64,000 nucleotides of DNA from Pontederia crassipes (taxonomy: Eukaryota; Streptophyta; Magnoliopsida; Commelinales; Pontederiaceae), in NCBI GenBank assembly GCA_030549335.1, contig JAUKPH010000022.1, positions 1,116,001 to 1,180,000 on the forward strand, in the 5' to 3' direction. Shown one piece after another: positions 58,399 through 64,000 of the stretch (its first letter is position 1; every line of letters starts with the position of its first letter). Under the pieces are notes generated by a model, which saw only the letters and a list, made by a program, of their open reading frames with translations, was not told the origin of the DNA and made no database searches. Both the position numbers and the translations under genes were made by a program.

Positions 58399-61300
58399 AC
58401 CTCTTAGGGCACCCGAAGGTTTTAATAAGTATTTATAACTTATAGCTTTGAACCTTACTCTAAGACTCTAATCCCCAAGTGCGTTATCTTTGATTGTAAC
58501 GGTTCAACTTCGGTTTGAAATAGAGTTAAAGTTCTAAAGATCTATCACCTCTTAGGACACCCAAATGTTGTAATAAATATCTATAACTTATAGCTTTGAA
58601 CCTTACTCTAATACTCTAATCCCCAAGAGCATTATCTTTGATTGTAATGGTTCAACTTCGATTTGAAATAGAGTTAAAGTTCTAAAGATCTATCACCTCT
58701 TAGGGCACCCAAAGGTTGTAATAAGTATCTATAACTTATAGCTTTGAACCTTACTCTAAGGATCTAATCCCCAAGGGCGTTATCTTTGATTGTAACGGTT
58801 CAACTTCGATTTGAAATAGAGTTAAAGTTCTAAAGATTTATAACATCCTATGACACCCAAAGGTTGTAATAAGTGTCTATAACTTATAGCTTTGAACCTA
58901 ACTCTAACACTCTAATCCCCAAGATCGTTATCTTTGATTGTAACGGTTCAACTTTGGTTTGAAATAGAGTTAAAGTTCTAAAGATCTATCACCTCTTAGG
59001 GCACCGAAAGGTTGTAATAAGTATCTATAATTTATAGCTTTGAACCTTACTCTAAGAGTCTAATCCCCAAGAGCGTTATCTTTGATTGTAACGATTCAAC
59101 TTCGGTTTGAAATAGAGTTAAAGTTCTAAAGATCTATTACCTCTTAGGGCAACCAAAGGTTGTAATAAGTATCTACAACTTATAGCTTTGAACCTTACTC
59201 AAAGACTCTAATCACCAAGAGCGTTATCTTTGATTGTAACGGTTCAACTTCAGTTTGAAATAGAGTTAAAGTTCTAAAGATCTATCACATCTTAGGGCAC
59301 CCAAAGGTTGTAATAAGTATCTATAACTTATAGCTTTGAACCTTACTCTAAGACTCTAATCACCAAGAGCGTTATCTTTGATTGTAACGGTTCTACTTCG
59401 GTTTGAAATAGAGTTAAAGTTCTAAAGATCTATCACCTCCTAGGACACCCAAAGGTTGTAATAAGTGTCTATAACTTATAGCTTTGAACCTAACTCTAGG
59501 ACTCTAATCCCCAAGAGCGTTATCTTTGATTGTAACGGTTCAACTTCGGTTTGAAAAAGAGTTAAAGTTCTAAAGATCTATCACCTCTTAGGGCACCCAA
59601 AGGTTGTAATAAGTATCTATAAATTATAGCTTTGAACCTTACTCTATTACTCTAATCCCCAAGAGCGTTATCTTTGATTGTAACGGTTCAACTTCGGTTT
59701 GAAATAGAGTTAAAGTTCTAAAGATCTATCACCTCTTAGGGCACCCAAAGGTTGTAATAAGTATCTATAACTTATAGCTTTGAACCTAACTCTAAGACTC
59801 TAATCCCCAAGTGCGTTATCTTTGATTGTAACGGTTCAACTTCAGTTTGAAAGAGAGTTAAAGTTCTAAAGATCTATCACCTCTTATGGCACCCAAAGGT
59901 CATAATAAGTATCTATAACTTATAGCTTTGAACCTTACTCTAATACTCTAATTCCCAAGAGCGTTATCTTTGATTGTAACGGTTCAACTTCAGTTTGAAA
60001 TAGAGTTAATGTTCTAAAGATCTATCACCTCCTAGGGCACCCAAAGGTTGTAATAAGTATCTATAACTTATAGCTTTGAACCTTACTCTAATACTCTAAT
60101 CCCCAAGAGCGTTATCTTTGATTGTAACGGTTCAACTTCGGATTGAAATAGAGTTAAAGTTCTAAAGATCTATCACCTCTTAGGGCACCCAAAGGTTGTA
60201 ATAAGTATCTATAACTTATAGCTTTGAACCTAACTCTAAGACTCTAATCCCCAAGAGCGTTATCTTTGATTGTAACGGTTCAACTTCGGTTTGAAATAGA
60301 GTTAAAGTTCTAAAGATCTATCACCTCTTAGGGCACCCAAAGGTTGTAATAAGTATCTATAACTTATAGCTTTGAACCTTACTCAAAGACTCTAATCCCC
60401 AAGAGCGTTATCTTTGATTGTAACGGTTCAACTTCGGTTTGAAATAGAGTTAAAGTTCTAAAGATCTATCACCTCTTAGGGCACCCGAAGGTTGTAATAA
60501 GTATTTATAACTTATAGCTTTGAACCTTACTCAAAGGCTCTAATCCCCAAGAGCGTTATGTTTGATTGTAACGGTTCAACTTCGGTTTGAAATAGAGTTA
60601 AAGTTCTAAAGATCTATCACCTCTTAGGGCACCCAAAGGTTGTAATAAGTATCTATAAATTATAGCTTTGAACCTTACTCTAATACTCTAATCCCCAAGA
60701 GCGTTATCTTTGATTGTAACGGTTCAACTTCGGTTTGAAATAGAGTTAAAGTTCTAAAGATCTATCACCTCTTAGGGCACCCAAAGGTTGTAATAAGTAT
60801 CTATAACTTATAGCTTTGAACCTTACTCAAAGACTCTAATCCCCAAGAGCGTTATCTTTGATTGTAACGGTTCAACTTCGGTTTGAAATAGAGTTAAAGT
60901 TCTAAAGATCTATCACCTCTTAAGGCACCCTAAGGTTGTAATAAGTATCTATAACTTATAGCTTTGAACCTAACTCTAAGACTCTAATCCCCAAGTGCGT
61001 TATCTTTGATTGTAACGGTTCAACTTCAGTTTGAAATAGAGTTAAAGTTCTAAAGATCTATCACCTCTTATGGCACCCAAAGGTTGTAATAAGTATCTAT
61101 AACTTATAGCTTTGAACCTTACTCTAATACTCTAATCCCCAAGAGCGTTATCTTTGATTGTAACGGTTCAACTTCAGTTTGAAATAGAGTTAAAGTTCTA
61201 AAGATCTATCACCTCCTAGGACACCCAAACGATGTAATAACTATCTCTATAACTTATAGCTTTGAACCTAACTCTAAAACTCTAATACCCAAGACCTTTA

Positions 61301-64000
61301 TCATTGATTGTAACGGTTCAACTTCGGTTTGAAATAGAGTTAAAGTTCTAATGATCTATCACCTCTTAGGGAACCCAAAGGTTGTAATAAGTATCTATAA
61401 CTTATAGCTTTGAACCTAACTCTAAGACTCTAATCCCCAAGAGCTTTATCTTTGATTGTAACGGTTCAACTTCGGTTTGAAATAGAGTTAAAGTTCTAAA
61501 GATCTATCACCTCTTAGGACACCCAAAGGTTGTAATAAATATCTATAACTTATAGCTTTGAACCTTACTCTAAAACTCTAATCCCCAAGAGCGTTATCTT
61601 TGATTGTAACGGTTCAACTTCGGTTTGAAATAGAGTTAAAGTTCTAAAGATCTATCACCTCTTAGGGCACCCGAAGGTTGTAATAAGTATTTATAACTTA
61701 TAGCTTTGAACCTTACTCAAAGGCTCTAATCCCCAAGAGCGTTATGTTTGATTGTAACGGTTCAACTTCGGTTTGAAATAGAGTTAAAGTTCTAAAGATC
61801 TATCACCTCTTAGGGCACCCAAAGGTTGTAATAAGTATCTATAACTTATAGCTTTGAAACTTACTCTAAGGCTCTAATCCCCAAGAGCGTTATCTTTGAT
61901 TGTGACGGTTCAACTTCGATTTGAAGTAGAGTTAAAGTTCTAAAGATCTATCACCTCTTATGGCACCCAAAGGTTGTAATAAGTATCTATAACTTATAGC
62001 TTTGAACCTTACTCTAATACTCTAATCCCCAAGAGCGTTATCTTTGATTGTAACGGTTCAACTTCGGTTTGAATAAAGTTAAAGTTCTAAAGATCTATCA
62101 CCTCCTAGGACACCCAAAGGATGTAATAACTATCTATAACTTATAGCTTTGAACCTAACTCTAAAACTCTAATCCCCAAGACCTTTATCATTGATTGTAA
62201 CGGTTCAACTTTGGTTTGAAATAGAGATAAAGTTCTAATGATCTATCACCTCTTAGGACACCCAAAGGTTGTAATAAATATCTATAACTTATAGCTTTGA
62301 ACCTTACTCTATGACTCTAATCCCCAAGAGCGTTATCTTTGATTGTAACCGTTCAACTTCGGTTTGAAATAGAGTTACAGTTCTAAAGATCTATCACCTC
62401 CTTGGACACCCAAAGGATGTAATAAGTATCTATAACTTATAGCTTTGAACCTTACTCTAAGACTCTAATCCCCAAGAGCGTTATCTTTGATTGTAACGGT
62501 TCAACTTCGGTTTGAAATAGAGTTCAATTTCTAAAGATCTATCACCTCTTAGGGCACCCAAAGGTTGTAATAAGTATCTATAACTTATAGCTTTGAACCT
62601 TACTCAAAGACTCTAATCCCCAAGAGCGTTATCTTTGATTGTAACGGTTCAACTTCGGTTTGAAATAGAGTTAAAGTTCTAAAGATCTATCACCTCTTAG
62701 GGCACCCGAAGGTTGTAATAAGTATCTATAACTTATAGCTTTGAACCTTACTCTAAGACTCTAATCCCCAAGAGCGTTATCTTTGATTGTAACGGTTCAA
62801 CTTCGGTTTGAAATAGAGTTAAAGTTCTAAAGATCTATCACCTCTTAGGGCACCCGAAGGTTGTAATAAGTATTTATAACTTATAGCTTTGAACCTTACT
62901 CAAAGGCTCTAATCCCCAAGAGCGTTATGTTTGATTGTAACGGTTCAACTTCGGTTTGAAATAGAGTTAAAGTTCTAAAGATCTATCACCTCTTAGGGCA
63001 CCCAAAGGTTGTAATAAGTATCTATAAATTATAGCTTTGAACCTTACTCTAATACTCTAATCCCCAAGAGCGTTATCTTTGATTGTAACGGTTCAACTTC
63101 GGTTTGAAATAGAGTTAAAGTTCTAAAGATCTATAACATCCTAGGACACCCAAAGGTTGTAATAAGTGTCTTTAACTTATAGCTTTGAACCTAACTCTAA
63201 GACTCTAATCCCCAAGAGCGTTATCTTTGATTGTAACGGTTCAACTTCGGTTTGAAATAGAGTTAAAGTTCTAAAGATCTATCACCTCTTAGGGCACCCA
63301 AAGGTTGTAATAGGTATCTATAAATTATAGCTTTGAACCTTACTCTAAGACTCTAATCCCCAAGTGCATTATCTTTGATTGTAACGGTTCAACTTCGGTT
63401 TGAAATAGAGTTACAATTCTAAAGATCTATCACCTCCTAGGACACCCAAAGGATGTAATAAGTATCTGTAACTTATAGCTTTGAACCTTACTCTAAGACT
63501 CTAATCCCCAAGTGCGTTATCTTTGATTGTAACGGTTCAACTTCGGTTTGAAATAGAGTTAAAGTTCTAAAGATCTATCACCTCTTAGGGCACCCAAAGG
63601 TTGTAATAAGTATCTATAAATTATAGCTTTGAACCTTACTCTAATACTCTAATCCCCAAGAGCGTTATCTTTGATTGTAACGGTTCAACTTCGGTTTGAA
63701 ATAGAGTTAAAGTTCTAAAGATCTATCACCTCTTAGGGCACCCAAAGGTTGTAATAAGTATCTATAACTTATAGCTTTGAACCTTACTCAAAGACTCTAA
63801 TCCCCAAGAGCGTTATCTTTGATTGTAACGGTTCAACTTCGGTTTGAAATAGAGTTAAAGTTCTAAAGATCTATCACCTCTTAAGGCACCCTAAGGTTGT
63901 AATAAGTATCTATAACTTATAGCTTTGAACCTAACTCTAAGACTCTAATCCCCAAGTGCGTTATCTTTGATTGTAACGGTTCAACTTCAGTTTGAAATAG
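58399..64000 (+). repeat. Divergent right-hand satellite segment
   Basis: The satellite here has many private or low-copy variants: CACCCGAAGG with GTATTTATAAC (58413, 60485, 61671, 62851), TTATGTTTG (60556, 61742, 62925), GGAAGG-like drift, CTTAAGGCACCCTAAGG (60919 and 63880, 20 monomers apart), CAAGACCTTTATCATTG (about 61288 and 62177), TAACCGTTC near 62347, a 2-bp gain near 61248 and a 1-bp loss near 62073. An 8-monomer spacing of the TTATGTTTG monomers (about 1184 bp) hints at a weak HOR, but the intervening monomers do not match well. It continues past the window edge. No gene was seen. Confidence 0.85.

Larger units (their letters stand above)
46895..64000 (+). repeat. 148-bp satellite array, right segment
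   Basis: The same satellite family resumes in the same orientation after the plastid insertion, starting at ATAAGTATC inside the interrupted monomer. It runs to the window edge, ending with a 108-nt partial monomer that begins at 63893. Indels seen here are -8 near 50586, -8 near 51360, +1 near 52740, +1 near 53450, -2 near 55149, +1 near 55552, +1 near 56261, +2 near 61248 and -1 near 62073. With the left segment and the insertion, these close to exactly 430 complete monomers. From about 49 kb rightward, private substitutions and indels are more frequent than in the 1-24 kb part, so this end looks less recently homogenised. No gene or mobile element was seen. Confidence 0.98.

Noticed and set aside
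1-64000. CRISPR-like array of regular repeats
   Set aside because: The period is 148 bp with the whole unit conserved and no unique spacers between short repeats. It is a satellite.
1-64000. Open reading frames in satellite DNA
   Set aside because: TAA and TAG occur many times per monomer in both strands and the 148-bp period shifts frame each unit. No open frame looked gene-like.
1-64000. A new defence or metabolic gene system
   Set aside because: The window has no intact gene at all. The noteworthy content is repeat architecture and one organelle-DNA insertion.

Overview
The window is essentially one satellite DNA array. A single AT-rich tandem repeat family (about 35% G+C in the first unit) with a 148-bp monomer fills the 64 kb from edge to edge in one orientation. 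The only other sequence is a 295-bp foreign insertion at 46600-46894. Counting the insertion and every indel I noticed (four 7-bp deletions, two 8-bp deletions and a few of 1-3 bp), the arithmetic closes on 430 complete monomers plus a 108-nt partial one at the right edge. I found no gene, tRNA, rRNA, CRISPR array, transposable element or plausible promoter in the satellite. Monomers carry stops in all frames, and 148 is not a multiple of three.

Organism: the insertion is plastid DNA. On the minus strand it encodes the last 51 residues of plastid ribosomal protein S16 (rps16 exon 2), then its stop codon and an AT-rich 3' flank. Plastid DNA inside a satellite means a plant nuclear genome. The S16 C-terminus, as I remember the family, looks monocot-like and perhaps grass/Poales-like. 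A homogeneous satellite of about nucleosome length with nested higher-order repeats (HORs) suits a centromeric or other heterochromatic block. The sequence alone does not prove a centromere.

Layout: 1-2900 holds two copies of a 10-monomer (1480-bp) HOR, followed by a tandem 4-mer (2403-3586). About 895-12439 and 12440-23983 are adjacent, almost identical 78-monomer (11.54-kb) duplicates. Each contains two copies of a 15-monomer (2220-bp) HOR. 24-29 kb is a mosaic of the same monomer types. A 13/14-monomer HOR starts at 29299 and recurs at 38898, 40970 and 42894. 31-38.9 kb is a mosaic that includes a cluster of monomers with a 7-bp deletion. 44.9-48.75 kb holds two related blocks either side of the plastid insertion. 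48.8-52 kb is a mosaic. 52.06-57.56 kb is an 18/19-monomer tandem duplication, followed by a 4-mer (57.2-58.4 kb). The last 6-12 kb have more private variants and look less homogenised.

The main biology is array evolution: several superimposed layers of in-register unequal exchange or conversion (4-, 10-, 13/14-, 15-, 18/19- and 78-mers), slippage deletions, CpG decay, and one datable organelle-DNA insertion with clean junctions.
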